In this document: piece by piece, positions 33,524 to 41,601 of the stretch
How the letters are laid out: the number at the start of each line of letters is the position of its first letter
How positions within the stretch are numbered: position 1 is the first letter of the stretch
Notes under the pieces: generated by a model
Seen by the model: only the letters and a program-made list of their open reading frames with translations
Told to the model about the DNA's origin: nothing
The model's database searches: none
Program-made: the position numbers and the translations under genes
Assembly (NCBI RefSeq): GCF_001434815.1
Contig: NZ_AZDU01000012.1
Span: 1-43,436, forward strand
Source: Lactobacillus equicursoris DSM 19284 = JCM 14600 = CIP 110162
Lineage (GTDB): Bacteria; Bacillota; Bacilli; Lactobacillales; Lactobacillaceae
Length of the DNA: 43,436 nucleotides
Reading direction: 5' to 3'

Positions 33524-35500
33524 ATGATTTCAAAAATTAAAAACACCTTGTTCGCGGCAATTGTCGTCGTTTTATCCTGGCTCTTGCTTAGCCTGGTGCA
33601 GGACTATGATTTGCAGAGCGTTCCAAATCTGCACCAAGTCGTGTCGATTACGTCGTGGGACAAGAAAAAGTCGAAGAAAGAGATCTATCAGCTCTTGGTC
33701 AAAGATGCCGAATCAGCTGGGATCGACCTGGTCAAGCTGCGCTTGCTTGACCAGGATGGTAAAAACACCAAGCTGGTCTACAATTTTAATTCCAGCAGCA
33801 ACACACAATATTCCTGGCGGAAGAACAGCCAGGTCAAACGCCTAAGCAAGAGTGAATTGATGCTTGAGGACGTTTTAGGCAACTACTATACCAATGCTAC
33901 AACTGCCCAGTTTGCTTCCTTAGCCTCTGACTTAAGCGAAGCTGGTTTGCAGGTGACTGTCTACAAATCTTCCTTTAAAGATGAGCTCTTGAACAATACG
34001 GTTTATCAAGATGGACTCCTGGTCTTCTCCAGTTTGTTGGGGATGCTCTTGATTATCATGATTCTGGACAAGTCCTTCCGCTACAAAGAGTACGCTATTT
34101 TGCAGGTCAATGGCTTAAGTTCGGAAAAAATCTTCCGCCGCGACTTCGCTAAAGAAATCCTTCCTTTTACATTGATGGTTCTCCTGCCCCTGATATTCTT
34201 CAGCCTCCTGGCGGCTAGATCATTAAACGGCCAGGGCAGCCTCTTTTACATTAAGGCGATCTTCCTGCTTCTCTTGGCATTATCCGTAACTTACTGGATC
34301 TTTGACTTCATTTCCTATGTCAGCCTGGCCTTGATCAAGCCTTACGCGGCCATCAAGGGGCAGTTTTCCGGCAAGGGCTTCTTATACTTAGGCTACATTT
34401 TAAAAATAGCCATCGTACTCTTGCTTGGTGTAAACCTGGCCAGCTTAGGGCAAAAATACTCTGCCTACCAGCAAGATAAACAGATCATGCAGCTTTGGCA
34501 AAAGAAGCCGGCCAGCTATATTGCTAACCTTGGCCAAGTCGACCAGGGCAACGATAAGCGGGTAAAGGAAATCGACCGGAAGGTGCACCGCTTGGTGGCC
34601 AGTGACAAGCAGGCCGTCCTTGCCAAAAATGCCCAGCAGTTTCAGCCGGCTCAGTCCAGTACCGACATCCAAAACGGCAACGTCTTGGTTGTTAATCCAG
34701 CCTTCTTAAAAGCCAGTTCAGTCAAAGATAAACAGGGGAAACAGGTGACAGTAAATGACGCGAAGACCGTTTACATCCTAATCCCGAAAGACCGGGCTTA
34801 CCAAAAAGCGGCCTTTAAAAAGCAGGCAAAATCCTGGATCAAGTTCCAGCAGACCTTGCCCAATGTCTATGGGAAAACTAAGCAAATCAAATATAAGCTA
34901 GTCTACATCCAAAGCCAGCAGGTCTTTAATTATACGGCTGGTCAAGATATTGCTAATTCGGTTTCTACTGATCCGATCATCCTGGCAATTGACGCAAAAC
35001 TATTGTCTGACGACTTCTTTACGGCCAGTTTGACTCAAGGACAAGTAGTCTTTCCAAGTCTGACCAAGCTGCAGAAGGGGATCAAAGAGACTGGTTTGAC
35101 CAGCTTCGTCAATGGCATCACCAATGTCAAGAGTACGGCTGCCAGCCTTTATGCCCAGCTCCTAACAGAACTGTCGATTATTGGCGTTATCGCGGTTTTG
35201 TCATTGACGCAGATGTTCTTCATGGTCAGCTATGTCAGTGCCAGCTTCTTTGAGAGCAAAAAGCGGCGGCTGACTGTCTACCAGGTCTTTGGCTTAAGCA
35301 ACCGCAAGCTGGTCAGTCAGTTTGCCCTAGCCAATGCCTTGACCGATTTGGCTTTGCTGACCATTATGCTGGTCCGGCAGGGGCAGGCAGGTATTTTCTG
35401 GCTTGGCCTACTTCTAGCGGCTCTGGAAGTTGCTGCTATCGCTTTGAGCGCTAAGCAGGCGGAGAGCAATATGCTGCGGGGCTTAAACCGCGGAAACTGA
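33524..35500 (+). CDS. Bacteriocin-associated integral membrane protein (DUF1430-like)
   Basis: The 658-residue membrane protein has an N-terminal TM, a large extracytoplasmic domain (~30-165), then a cluster of helices (VYQDGLLVFSSLLGMLLIIMIL and following, ~165-310). A second extracytoplasmic domain follows, and C-terminal helices (LLTELSIIGVIAVLSLTQMFFMVSY to the end). The repeated FtsX-like permease plan and the neighbouring ATPase suggest an exporter or immunity pump for the lactococcin-972-type peptide. AAGGATAG precedes the ATG. The ATPase starts 9 nt after its stop. Its codon use is more G/C-rich than that of the bacteriocin gene. Confidence 0.85.
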   Translation: MISKIKNTLFAAIVVVLSWLLLSLVQDYDLQSVPNLHQVVSITSWDKKKSKKEIYQLLVKDAESAGIDLVKLRLLDQDGKNTKLVYNFNSSSNTQYSWRKNSQVKRLSKSELMLEDVLGNYYTNATTAQFASLASDLSEAGLQVTVYKSSFKDELLNNTVYQDGLLVFSSLLGMLLIIMILDKSFRYKEYAILQVNGLSSEKIFRRDFAKEILPFTLMVLLPLIFFSLLAARSLNGQGSLFYIKAIFLLLLALSVTYWIFDFISYVSLALIKPYAAIKGQFSGKGFLYLGYILKIAIVLLLGVNLASLGQKYSAYQQDKQIMQLWQKKPASYIANLGQVDQGNDKRVKEIDRKVHRLVASDKQAVLAKNAQQFQPAQSSTDIQNGNVLVVNPAFLKASSVKDKQGKQVTVNDAKTVYILIPKDRAYQKAAFKKQAKSWIKFQQTLPNVYGKTKQIKYKLVYIQSQQVFNYTAGQDIANSVSTDPIILAIDAKLLSDDFFTASLTQGQVVFPSLTKLQKGIKETGLTSFVNGITNVKSTAASLYAQLLTELSIIGVIAVLSLTQMFFMVSYVSASFFESKKRRLTVYQVFGLSNRKLVSQFALANALTDLALLTIMLVRQGQAGIFWLGLLLAALEVAAIALSAKQAESNMLRGLNRGN

Positions 35501-35509
35501 GGATAGATT

Positions 35510-36160
35510 ATGATAAAAGCAGAAAAACTAAGCAAATCTTTTGATGAAAAAGTCATCTTAAAAGAAAGCAGCTTTCAGCTGGAAAGCGGCAAGAGCTATG
35601 CCATTGTTGGCCGCAGCGGGGCGGGGAAGAGTACCTTACTGAATATGCTGAGCGGCTTGGAAAAAGCTACTAGCGGCCGTGTTTTGATCGATGACCTTGA
35701 GGTCAATAAGCAGAACATCAAACGGCTGCGTCGGGAAAAATTCGGCTATGTCTTTCAAAATTTTGCTTTGATTGACAATGAAAGCATTGAAAGCAACCTG
35801 GCTATTGGCTTAGCCGATGCCAAGGGCAGCCGGAAGGAAAAGCAGAAGCTGATGCGGCAAGTACTTGACCATTTGGACGTTAGGGCTGACCTGGCTCAGA
35901 CGGCCTACAGCTTAAGCGGTGGGGAGCAGCAGCGGGTGGCTTTGGCCCGGATCCTGCTCAAAAAGCTGCAGATCATCTTTGCCGATGAGCCAACCGGGTC
36001 ATTGGACGTAGGAAACGGCCAGCTGGTCCTGTATTCACTTTTAAGTGACTTTGGCTCAGACGCTACTTTATTGATCGCCACGCACTCACCAGCTGTCTGG
36101 CAGCAGTGTGATTACATTATTGAACTTGCCAAGCAAGAAATTCAGATTTACAAGAATTAA
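35510..36160 (+). CDS. Bacteriocin-locus ABC transporter ATPase (lactococcin 972 group)
   Basis: The protein has 216 residues. Walker A is GRSGAGKST, the Q-loop region FGYVFQNFALI, signature YSLSGGEQQRVALAR, Walker B LQIIFADEPTGSLD, and H-loop ATHS. It belongs to the LolD/MacB-like subgroup that pairs with FtsX-type permeases, here the 658-residue protein just upstream. Together they probably expel or secrete the bacteriocin, or protect the producer; direction of transport is not shown by sequence. Confidence 0.9.
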   Translation: MIKAEKLSKSFDEKVILKESSFQLESGKSYAIVGRSGAGKSTLLNMLSGLEKATSGRVLIDDLEVNKQNIKRLRREKFGYVFQNFALIDNESIESNLAIGLADAKGSRKEKQKLMRQVLDHLDVRADLAQTAYSLSGGEQQRVALARILLKKLQIIFADEPTGSLDVGNGQLVLYSLLSDFGSDATLLIATHSPAVWQQCDYIIELAKQEIQIYKN

Positions 36161-36174
36161 ATGGAGATATAGAT

Positions 36175-36465
36175 ATGAACAAACTGACTAAAATTTTAAC
36201 TGCCATCGCTATCCTTGCTGCCGGCGTCGCAGCCTTCTTCATGCTGGTCCACAACTCAGTGACCGATCGGATCAATCCTTTTATCAAGGCTGAAACCAGC
36301 TACGCTAAAGTTGCCACCGGCACTCAAAACTACACGAACGTGACCATCTATGATGAAAGGGGACAAAAAGAAAACTACCAGCTGGCCAGCGTAGGCGGCT
36401 ATGACCCAGCTAAGGGCTACCTTACCATCAAACATAAGGGCCAGTACGTTTCCTACGTCGAATAG
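36175..36465 (+). CDS. YxeA-family protein, C-terminally truncated by a duplication
   Basis: A 96-residue exported or membrane-anchored protein: N-terminal hydrophobic segment (ILTAIAILAAGVAAFFMLV), then a YxeA/DUF1093-like domain (TYAKV-like ETSYAKVATGTQNYTNVTIYDERG, then KGYLTIKHKGQYVSYVE). Such genes often close lactococcin-972 operons; function unknown. A 21-bp tandem duplication (36444-36485) creates a TAG at its junction. Without it the frame would run to 36522 and end YISAAKYKQITG, about 108 residues. The loss of the last 12 residues may or may not inactivate it. Confidence 0.75.
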   Translation: MNKLTKILTAIAILAAGVAAFFMLVHNSVTDRINPFIKAETSYAKVATGTQNYTNVTIYDERGQKENYQLASVGGYDPAKGYLTIKHKGQYVSYVE

Positions 36466-36485
36466 TACGTTTCCTACGTCGAATA
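36444..36485 (+). repeat. 21-bp perfect tandem duplication
   Basis: 36444-36464 and 36465-36485 are identical (starting GTACGTTTCC, ending GTCGAATA). The junction ATA/GTA reads as TAG in the YxeA-like frame. The duplication is in phase (seven codons), so the stop comes only from the joint. Confidence 0.95.
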
Positions 36486-36578
36486 CATCAGCGCTGCTAA
36501 GTACAAGCAGATTACTGGTTGAAAGTAGATAAAAATGTTAGTGTGTTTTATATACTTTATATTTCGGAGGATATTGTA

Positions 36579-37064
36579 ATGAAGTTTAAGAAAATTGTGG
36601 CTTGCATATTAGCTTTTTTGGCTTTTGGAACTGTTTTTACGGATACTACTGTTAGTGTTGCTCAAGCAGCTGAAGATACTAGTTTGAACCAACAATCTAA
36701 TAATGATACCCAGGTGTTCCAAATTCCAACAAATGGAATTAATGTTGTGAGTGATGGTTCACTGAATGAATCAAAACTTGCAGTAGGCAAAAGTGCCAAA
36801 TTTGTCATAAAAAAAGTTTTAAAGAACAAAAATCTATTAATTAAAGCCGTTGATAAAATAGCTGGGAGAAGTGCTGCAGTTAAGGTTGGACACTTTTTAA
36901 ACATAATAACTCCAACATTTAGAAAACTCCTAAAGTGGGAATCGCTGCCATTTGCAACAGTAGAAAGTCAAGTGGCTAGGGCCTTAATTTCATCGGGAGT
37001 AAAATCAAGTACTGCTAGAACATTAGCCTTTTGGATTAGACAAGCATTGGAGTTCGTGGTATAA
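36579..37064 (+). CDS. Secreted protein of unknown function (candidate antimicrobial or effector)
   Basis: The protein has 161 residues. A Sec signal peptide (MKFKKIVACILAFLAFGTVF...SVAQAA, ~1-31) is followed by a polar linker, then a basic, amphipathic C-terminal half (KSAKFVIKKVLKNKNLLIKAVDK ... TLAFWIRQALEFVV). No Cys remains after cleavage. No family is recognised. GGAGG lies 9 nt before the ATG at 36579. The codons are clearly A/T-rich, unlike the core genes, which suggests transfer. A small acidic cytosolic gene starts 1 nt after its stop, the layout of a toxin or bacteriocin with its immunity gene, but this is inference. Confidence 0.7.
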   Translation: MKFKKIVACILAFLAFGTVFTDTTVSVAQAAEDTSLNQQSNNDTQVFQIPTNGINVVSDGSLNESKLAVGKSAKFVIKKVLKNKNLLIKAVDKIAGRSAAVKVGHFLNIITPTFRKLLKWESLPFATVESQVARALISSGVKSSTARTLAFWIRQALEFVV

Positions 37065-37065
37065 A

Positions 37066-37380
37066 ATGTCAGAAGGAAATGAATTGGACTATCAACTGTA
37101 TTTGATCAAATCGGTCTTAGCAGACTGCATCGACAAGCTTGGTATGCCTAAAAATCGAGCAGCATTTTTGCTCTATTACGAGATCAGCGCTGAGGATGCG
37201 CATGAGATCGACAAACTGTTTGCGGAGATTTCTCTCAAGGATGAAGTGATTAGCTTTGCCGACTTCCAAGAGAAGCTGAATGAAAGATTGAGCCTGCCTT
37301 TGGCAGAGAAAGTCGTTAAAGAAATGCTCCAAGCATATAAGGAATACGTTCCTGTTGCAATTGGCAAAATTAAGCTTTAA
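37066..37380 (+). CDS. Small cytosolic protein, DUF1878-like; possible immunity partner
   Basis: The 104-residue, soluble, helix-rich acidic protein lacks a signal or TM segment. Segments such as FLLYYEISAEDAHEIDKLFAEI, VISFADFQEKLNERL and KVVKEMLQAYKEY resemble the YhaI/DUF1878 pattern; I place it there tentatively. The ATG is 1 nt after the stop of the secreted-protein gene, so the two are translated together. It is the last island gene before the infC promoter. Confidence 0.7.
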   Translation: MSEGNELDYQLYLIKSVLADCIDKLGMPKNRAAFLLYYEISAEDAHEIDKLFAEISLKDEVISFADFQEKLNERLSLPLAEKVVKEMLQAYKEYVPVAIGKIKL

Positions 37381-37408
37381 GTAATCAGGCTGAAAGTGAA
37401 ATTAGTCC

Positions 37409-37437
37409 TTGACGGGCAATCTTAGACCTAGTACAAT
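37409..37437 (+). promoter_or_regulatory. Promoter of the infC-rpmI-rplT operon
   Basis: TTGACG (37409-37414), 17 bp, TACAAT (37432-37437): near-consensus. Confidence 0.85.
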
Positions 37438-37560
37438 AGTAGAAGTTGAGAACAAGAAGAAGCCCCCGCTTCTCGCCTAAGTTATTTAACCTCTAGGCAA
37501 ATCGATATTTTCTGTTGATTTTTAAGGCGGGTGTTATTTACCCGCTTTTTTCTTGTCCTC
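37438..37560 (+). ncRNA. L20-type leader with attenuator upstream of infC
   Basis: The leader has hairpins GAAGC-CCCC-GCTTC and GCCTA...TAGGC, then an intrinsic terminator GCGGGT-GTTATTT-ACCCGC with six T's (37527-37551) before the infC ribosome site. In Firmicutes such leaders bind ribosomal protein L20 and terminate when L20 is in excess. Position and terminator support this; the L20-binding fold itself was not modelled. Confidence 0.75.
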
Positions 37561-37585
37561 GAGATTAACATGGAGGTGAACAGTT

Positions 37586-38128
37586 ATACCACAGAAACAA
37601 AATAGCATGATCCTCAACGAAAGCATTCGTGCTCGTGAAGTTCGCTTAATCAATGCTGACGGCGAACAAGTTGGGGTTGTGTCAAGAAACGAAGCTTTGC
37701 GCCAAGCAAGCGATGCCGGCTTAGATTTGGCTTTGATTTCACCAAATGCCAAGCCACCAGTTGCCAAGATTCTTGATTACGGGAAGTACCGCTTCGAACA
37801 ACAAAAGAAGCTGAAGGAATCCCGCAAGAACTCTAAGCAAGTGAGCGTTAAGGAAATTCGTTTAAGTCCAACGATTGAAGGCAATGACTTCGAAACCAAG
37901 TTGAAGCATGCACGTAAGTTCTTAGAAAAAGAAGGCGCTAAGGTTCGTGTTTCGATTCGTTTCAGAGGCCGCGCAATCACGCACAAGGAATTAGGACAAC
38001 AAGTGCTTGAAAAGATGGCCGATGAGACTTCGGATATTGCTGTTGTAACCAGCCGGCCGAAGATGGAAGGCCGTCAGATGTTTTTAATGCTCAGTCCTAA
38101 GAGCGATAAAGACAAAAGTAAAAAATAG
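37586..38128 (+). CDS. infC: Translation initiation factor IF-3 (ATA start)
   Basis: It binds the 30S subunit, prevents 50S joining and checks start-codon fidelity. The protein has 180 residues if it starts at the ATA at 37586, which lies 9 nt after a strong GGAGG and gives (M)[21 protein letters not shown]. The next ATG (37607) has no ribosome site. IF3 genes typically use rare start codons for self-regulation. The N-domain has [14 protein letters not shown] and the C-domain [28 protein letters not shown]-type sequence. Followed by rpmI and rplT. Confidence 0.95.
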   Translation: MPQKQNSMILNESIRAREVRLINADGEQVGVVSRNEALRQASDAGLDLALISPNAKPPVAKILDYGKYRFEQQKKLKESRKNSKQVSVKEIRLSPTIEGNDFETKLKHARKFLEKEGAKVRVSIRFRGRAITHKELGQQVLEKMADETSDIAVVTSRPKMEGRQMFLMLSPKSDKDKSKK

Positions 38129-38148
38129 TTAATTGGAGGAATTTTACC

Positions 38149-38349
38149 ATGCCAAAGATGAAAACCCACCGCGCTTCAGCTAAGCGTTTTAAGAGAACTG
38201 GTAACGGCGGTTTGAAGCGTCACCACGCCTTCACTGGCCACCGTTTCCACGGCAAGACTAAGAAGCAACGTCGTCATTTGAGAAAAGCCGCTATGGTTTC
38301 ACGCAGCGACTTGAAGCGCATCAAGCAAATGCTTTCCCAAATGCGTTAA
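38149..38349 (+). CDS. rpmI: Ribosomal protein bL35
   Basis: A 66-residue, very basic 50S protein beginning [18 protein letters not shown] and containing HHAFTGHRF, as in bL35. TTGGAGG precedes the ATG. Middle gene of the infC operon. Confidence 0.97.
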   Translation: MPKMKTHRASAKRFKRTGNGGLKRHHAFTGHRFHGKTKKQRRHLRKAAMVSRSDLKRIKQMLSQMR

Positions 38350-38393
38350 TTTACTATTTTTTAATACACTAACGATATTAGGAGGATTTTCAG

Positions 38394-38750
38394 ATGCCAA
38401 GAGTTAAAGGTGGTACCGTTACACGCGCACGTCGTAAGAAGGTTTTGAAGCTTGCCAAGGGTTACCGTGGTTCAAAGCACGTTCAATTTAAGGCCGCAAG
38501 TACGCAATTATTTGTTTCATACAAGTACGCATTCCGTGACCGTAAGAAGCGTAAGAGCGAATTCAGAAGATTGTGGATCGCTCGTATCAACGCTGCTGCT
38601 CGTCAAAACGGCTTGTCATACTCAAAGATGATGCACGGCTTGAAGCTTGCTGGCGTTGACATGAACCGCAAGATGTTGGCTGACATTGCTTACAACGACG
38701 AAAAGACTTTTGCTGCTTTAGCAGAAACTGCTAAGAAGGCTTTGGCTTAA
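38394..38750 (+). CDS. rplT: Ribosomal protein bL20
   Basis: A 118-residue basic 50S assembly protein: [29 protein letters not shown], then [25 protein letters not shown]. It is the probable feedback regulator of the leader upstream of infC. AGGAGG precedes the ATG. Confidence 0.97.
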   Translation: MPRVKGGTVTRARRKKVLKLAKGYRGSKHVQFKAASTQLFVSYKYAFRDRKKRKSEFRRLWIARINAAARQNGLSYSKMMHGLKLAGVDMNRKMLADIAYNDEKTFAALAETAKKALA

Positions 38751-38761
38751 GTCACTAAGAG

Positions 38762-38792
38762 ACGCATCTAGCATCTGCTAGGTGCGTTTTTT
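38762..38792 (+). terminator. Terminator of infC-rpmI-rplT
   Basis: ACGCATCTAGCA / TGCTAGGTGCGT stem (one G-U-type mismatch) followed by six T's. Confidence 0.9.
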
Positions 38793-38857
38793 CTTTGTGC
38801 TCATGAAGTATTTTTTATATAATTGAAGGTAGAAAAAATTAAAAGGAGGATTTTTCC

Positions 38858-39967
38858 ATGGGTGAAGAAATTCGCTGCATCGGCTGCGGAGCCAGCCTGC
38901 AAAGCGAAGACAAGAGCCTGCCTGGCTACTTGCCCCAAAGTGCCTTGCAGAAGGTTTTAGATGGGGAAAACGAAGAAGTCTACTGCCAGCGCTGCTTCCG
39001 CTTGCGCCATTATAACGAGATCATGCCAGTCGCCTTAGACAACGACGACTTTTTAGCCTTGCTCAACAGCCTGTCCAGCAAGAAGGCCTTGATTGTCAAC
39101 GTTGTTGACCTGTTTGACTTCTCTAATTCCTTGATCGCCTCCCTCAAGCGCTTTGTCGGCCAAAATGACTTTATCCTGGTCGGCAACAAGTTTGACCTCT
39201 TCCCAAAGAACTCTAAGGAAAGCAAGATCAAGGACTGGATGCGGCAAGAAGCCAACCGGATGGGCCTTTACCCAAAGGAAATCTTTTTGATCAGTGCCGC
39301 TAAGAAGAAGAACCTGGACGATTTGATCAAGTACTTGAACGCCAATAGCCAAGACCAGGATGTTTACTTTGTTGGGACTACCAATGTCGGCAAGTCGACC
39401 CTGATCAATGCCATCATTGATAAGATGGGGGACGTGCAAGACCTGATCACGACTTCCCGCTTCCCGGGGACCACTTTAGACAAGATCGAAATTCCGCTGG
39501 ATAACGGCCACTTTTTAGTCGACACGCCCGGGATCTTGACCAAAAAGCAGCTGGCTAGCCGGCTGAGCGTTAAGGAACTGGACCTGGTATCTCCGAAAAA
39601 GCCGCTGAAGCCAGCGACTTACCAGCTTTTGCCTGGCAACACCATCTTCTTGGCGGGTCTTGGCCGGATTGACTACCTGCAAGGGCCATCCACCAGCTTT
39701 ACGGTTTATGCTTCTCGCAGCATGTACGTGCACCGGACCAAGACGGAGAAGGCCGACGAATTTTACGCTAAGCACGTCGGTGAACTGTTGACTCCGCCAT
39801 CAGCAGAAGACGACTTGCCGCCGCTCAAGGGGCAAGAATACCACATCAAGTATCGGTCTGATGTCTTGTTTGCCGGGGTTGGTTTTATTACTGTTCCAGA
39901 AGGCTGCGTCATCAAGGCTTACACGCCTGGCGGCATTGGCCTGGGAACCAGAAGAGCTTTAATTTAA
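38858..39967 (+). CDS. yqeH: Circularly permuted GTPase YqeH
   Basis: A 369-residue 30S-subunit assembly GTPase. The N-terminal zinc finger is CIGCGASLQ...YCQRCF. Permuted GTPase order: NKFDLFP (G4), SAAKKK (G5), then GTTNVGKSTLIN (G1) and DTPG (G3). The C-terminal domain resembles YqeH family members. AAGGAGG precedes the ATG. First gene of a tight run to yceD, a conserved ribosome/NAD cluster in Firmicutes. Confidence 0.95.
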   Translation: MGEEIRCIGCGASLQSEDKSLPGYLPQSALQKVLDGENEEVYCQRCFRLRHYNEIMPVALDNDDFLALLNSLSSKKALIVNVVDLFDFSNSLIASLKRFVGQNDFILVGNKFDLFPKNSKESKIKDWMRQEANRMGLYPKEIFLISAAKKKNLDDLIKYLNANSQDQDVYFVGTTNVGKSTLINAIIDKMGDVQDLITTSRFPGTTLDKIEIPLDNGHFLVDTPGILTKKQLASRLSVKELDLVSPKKPLKPATYQLLPGNTIFLAGLGRIDYLQGPSTSFTVYASRSMYVHRTKTEKADEFYAKHVGELLTPPSAEDDLPPLKGQEYHIKYRSDVLFAGVGFITVPEGCVIKAYTPGGIGLGTRRALI

Positions 39968-39977
39968 GAGGTTAAAG

Positions 39978-40616
39978 ATGGACTCATTGGTAGATTGCAG
40001 TAAAGAAACGCAAGTAAAGGTTAAAAGCGAAGAATATCAAAGAAAGGGCAAGCAGATTGGGATCATGGGCGGCACCTTCAACCCCGTCCACATGGCCCAC
40101 TTGGTAGCGGCTGAGCAGGCCTTGACCAAGCTGCACCTAGATGAAGTCTGGTTTATCCCAGACAACATCCCGCCTCATAAAGATGCTCCGCTCAAGGTGA
40201 CTGCTAGAGACCGGGCCACCATGCTGGATCTGGCAACGCGGGACAACCCCCACTTCCGGGTCAAGCTCTTGGAGCTGTTTAGAGGGGGCGTGTCTTACAC
40301 CATCGATACCTTGCGCTACTTGACCAAAAAGGCGCCTGAAAACACCTACTATTTGATCATGGGCAGCGACCAGGTTAACTCCTTCCACACCTGGAAGAAT
40401 GCGGATGAACTGGCTAAATTAGCCACCTTGGTCGGCATCCGCCGGCCGGGCTATCCGCAAGACCCCAAATACTCCATGATCTGGGTGGACGCGCCAGACA
40501 TGCGCCTAAGTTCAACTGCAATCCGCCGGGCCGTTTCTGTCGGGACCTCGATCCGCTACTTGGTTCCTGAACCAGTCCGTCAATATATCATTGAAAAGGG
40601 GCTTTACCTTGACTGA
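39978..40616 (+). CDS. nadD: Nicotinate-nucleotide adenylyltransferase
   Basis: It transfers AMP from ATP to nicotinate mononucleotide in NAD synthesis. The protein has 212 residues. GGTFNPVHMAH (31-41) is the nucleotidyltransferase motif and LSSTAIRRAV the C-terminal ISSTxxR-type motif. The ~25-residue polar N-terminal extension is common in lactobacilli. It overlaps the yqeK start. Confidence 0.95.
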   Translation: MDSLVDCSKETQVKVKSEEYQRKGKQIGIMGGTFNPVHMAHLVAAEQALTKLHLDEVWFIPDNIPPHKDAPLKVTARDRATMLDLATRDNPHFRVKLLELFRGGVSYTIDTLRYLTKKAPENTYYLIMGSDQVNSFHTWKNADELAKLATLVGIRRPGYPQDPKYSMIWVDAPDMRLSSTAIRRAVSVGTSIRYLVPEPVRQYIIEKGLYLD

Positions 40617-41202
40617 GTTAGTTTTTAAGAAGACTTTTTCAGACCTTACAAGTGATCAGATCATCGCGCAGGAAAAGAGCGTGATGGATGAAAAAAGGTT
40701 CAAGCACTGCATCGGCGTCAGCCAAACGGCCAGAAAATTGGCCAAGCTGAACGGCTATGACGAAGACAAGGCAGCTTTGGCCGGCTTTGTCCACGACTAT
40801 GCCAAGCAGATCCCAGTTGAAGACTACGTGAAGACCATTAAAGAGCAGGGCTTTGACCCAGACCTGCTCAATTGGAACCGGGCCATCTGGCACGGGATCG
40901 TGGGGGCCTACTATATCGAAAGAGACCTGGGCATCCACGACCAGGAAATTTTAACAGCAGTCAACCGCCACACTACGGCCGACACGGAGATGACGACGCT
41001 AGACAAGATAGTCTTTGTCGCTGATTTTATCGAGCCAGGCCGGGACTTTCCAGGCGTCGACGAAGCGCGGGAAGTCAGCTATAGCAACCTGGACGCCGGG
41101 GTTGGCTATGAACTTGCCCATACCATTGCCTTTTTGGCAGAAAAGCGGGCCAAGATCTACCCAAGAAGCTTTGCGGCATACAATGTTTGGGCCGTTAAGT
41201 AG
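40609..41202 (+). CDS. yqeK: YqeK-type HD-domain hydrolase (TTG start)
   Basis: The protein has 197 residues. HD-domain residues: KHCIGV, GFVHDYAKQIP (metal-binding HD), WHGIVGAYY and NRHTT. YqeK members hydrolyse Ap4A symmetrically to ADP. The most likely start is TTG at 40609, with AAAGGGG 8 nt upstream, overlapping the nadD stop by 8 nt; another TTG at 40591 is possible. It always follows nadD in related genomes. Confidence 0.93.
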   Translation: MTELVFKKTFSDLTSDQIIAQEKSVMDEKRFKHCIGVSQTARKLAKLNGYDEDKAALAGFVHDYAKQIPVEDYVKTIKEQGFDPDLLNWNRAIWHGIVGAYYIERDLGIHDQEILTAVNRHTTADTEMTTLDKIVFVADFIEPGRDFPGVDEAREVSYSNLDAGVGYELAHTIAFLAEKRAKIYPRSFAAYNVWAVK

Positions 41203-41253
41203 ATTTTTTAAAAAGCAAAACATTACTATCCAAAACAGAAATAGGAGCAAAAT

Positions 41254-41601
41254 TTGAAGAGCGAAGAATTATTAGACTTAGTATTAAACGCCATCAGTGA
41301 ACGCCACGGTGAAGACACCGAAGCCTACGACATGCGCGGCATCAGCATCCTGGCTGACTACTTTGTAGCAACGAGCGCAACCTCCAGCCGGCAGCTCCAT
41401 GCCATCGCCAACTCCATCATTGAAGCCTGCCACGAAAAGGGCTACTACGACTACCGCGTTGAAGGCAACCGGGACTCAGAATGGCTCTTGGTTGACTTGG
41501 GCGACGTCGTTGTCAACATCTTCTCAGAGGATGCCCGTGCCTTTTACAACCTGGAAAAATTGTGGGCTGATGGCAAGAAGCTGGAACTTGAGGCTGAATA
41601 A
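41254..41601 (+). CDS. rsfS: Ribosomal silencing factor RsfS (TTG start)
   Basis: A 115-residue protein that binds uL14 and blocks subunit joining in starvation. Family segments: [66 protein letters not shown] start at 41254 with AGGAG 7 nt before. The stop overlaps the tmcAL ATG by one base. Confidence 0.95.
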   Translation: MKSEELLDLVLNAISERHGEDTEAYDMRGISILADYFVATSATSSRQLHAIANSIIEACHEKGYYDYRVEGNRDSEWLLVDLGDVVVNIFSEDARAFYNLEKLWADGKKLELEAE

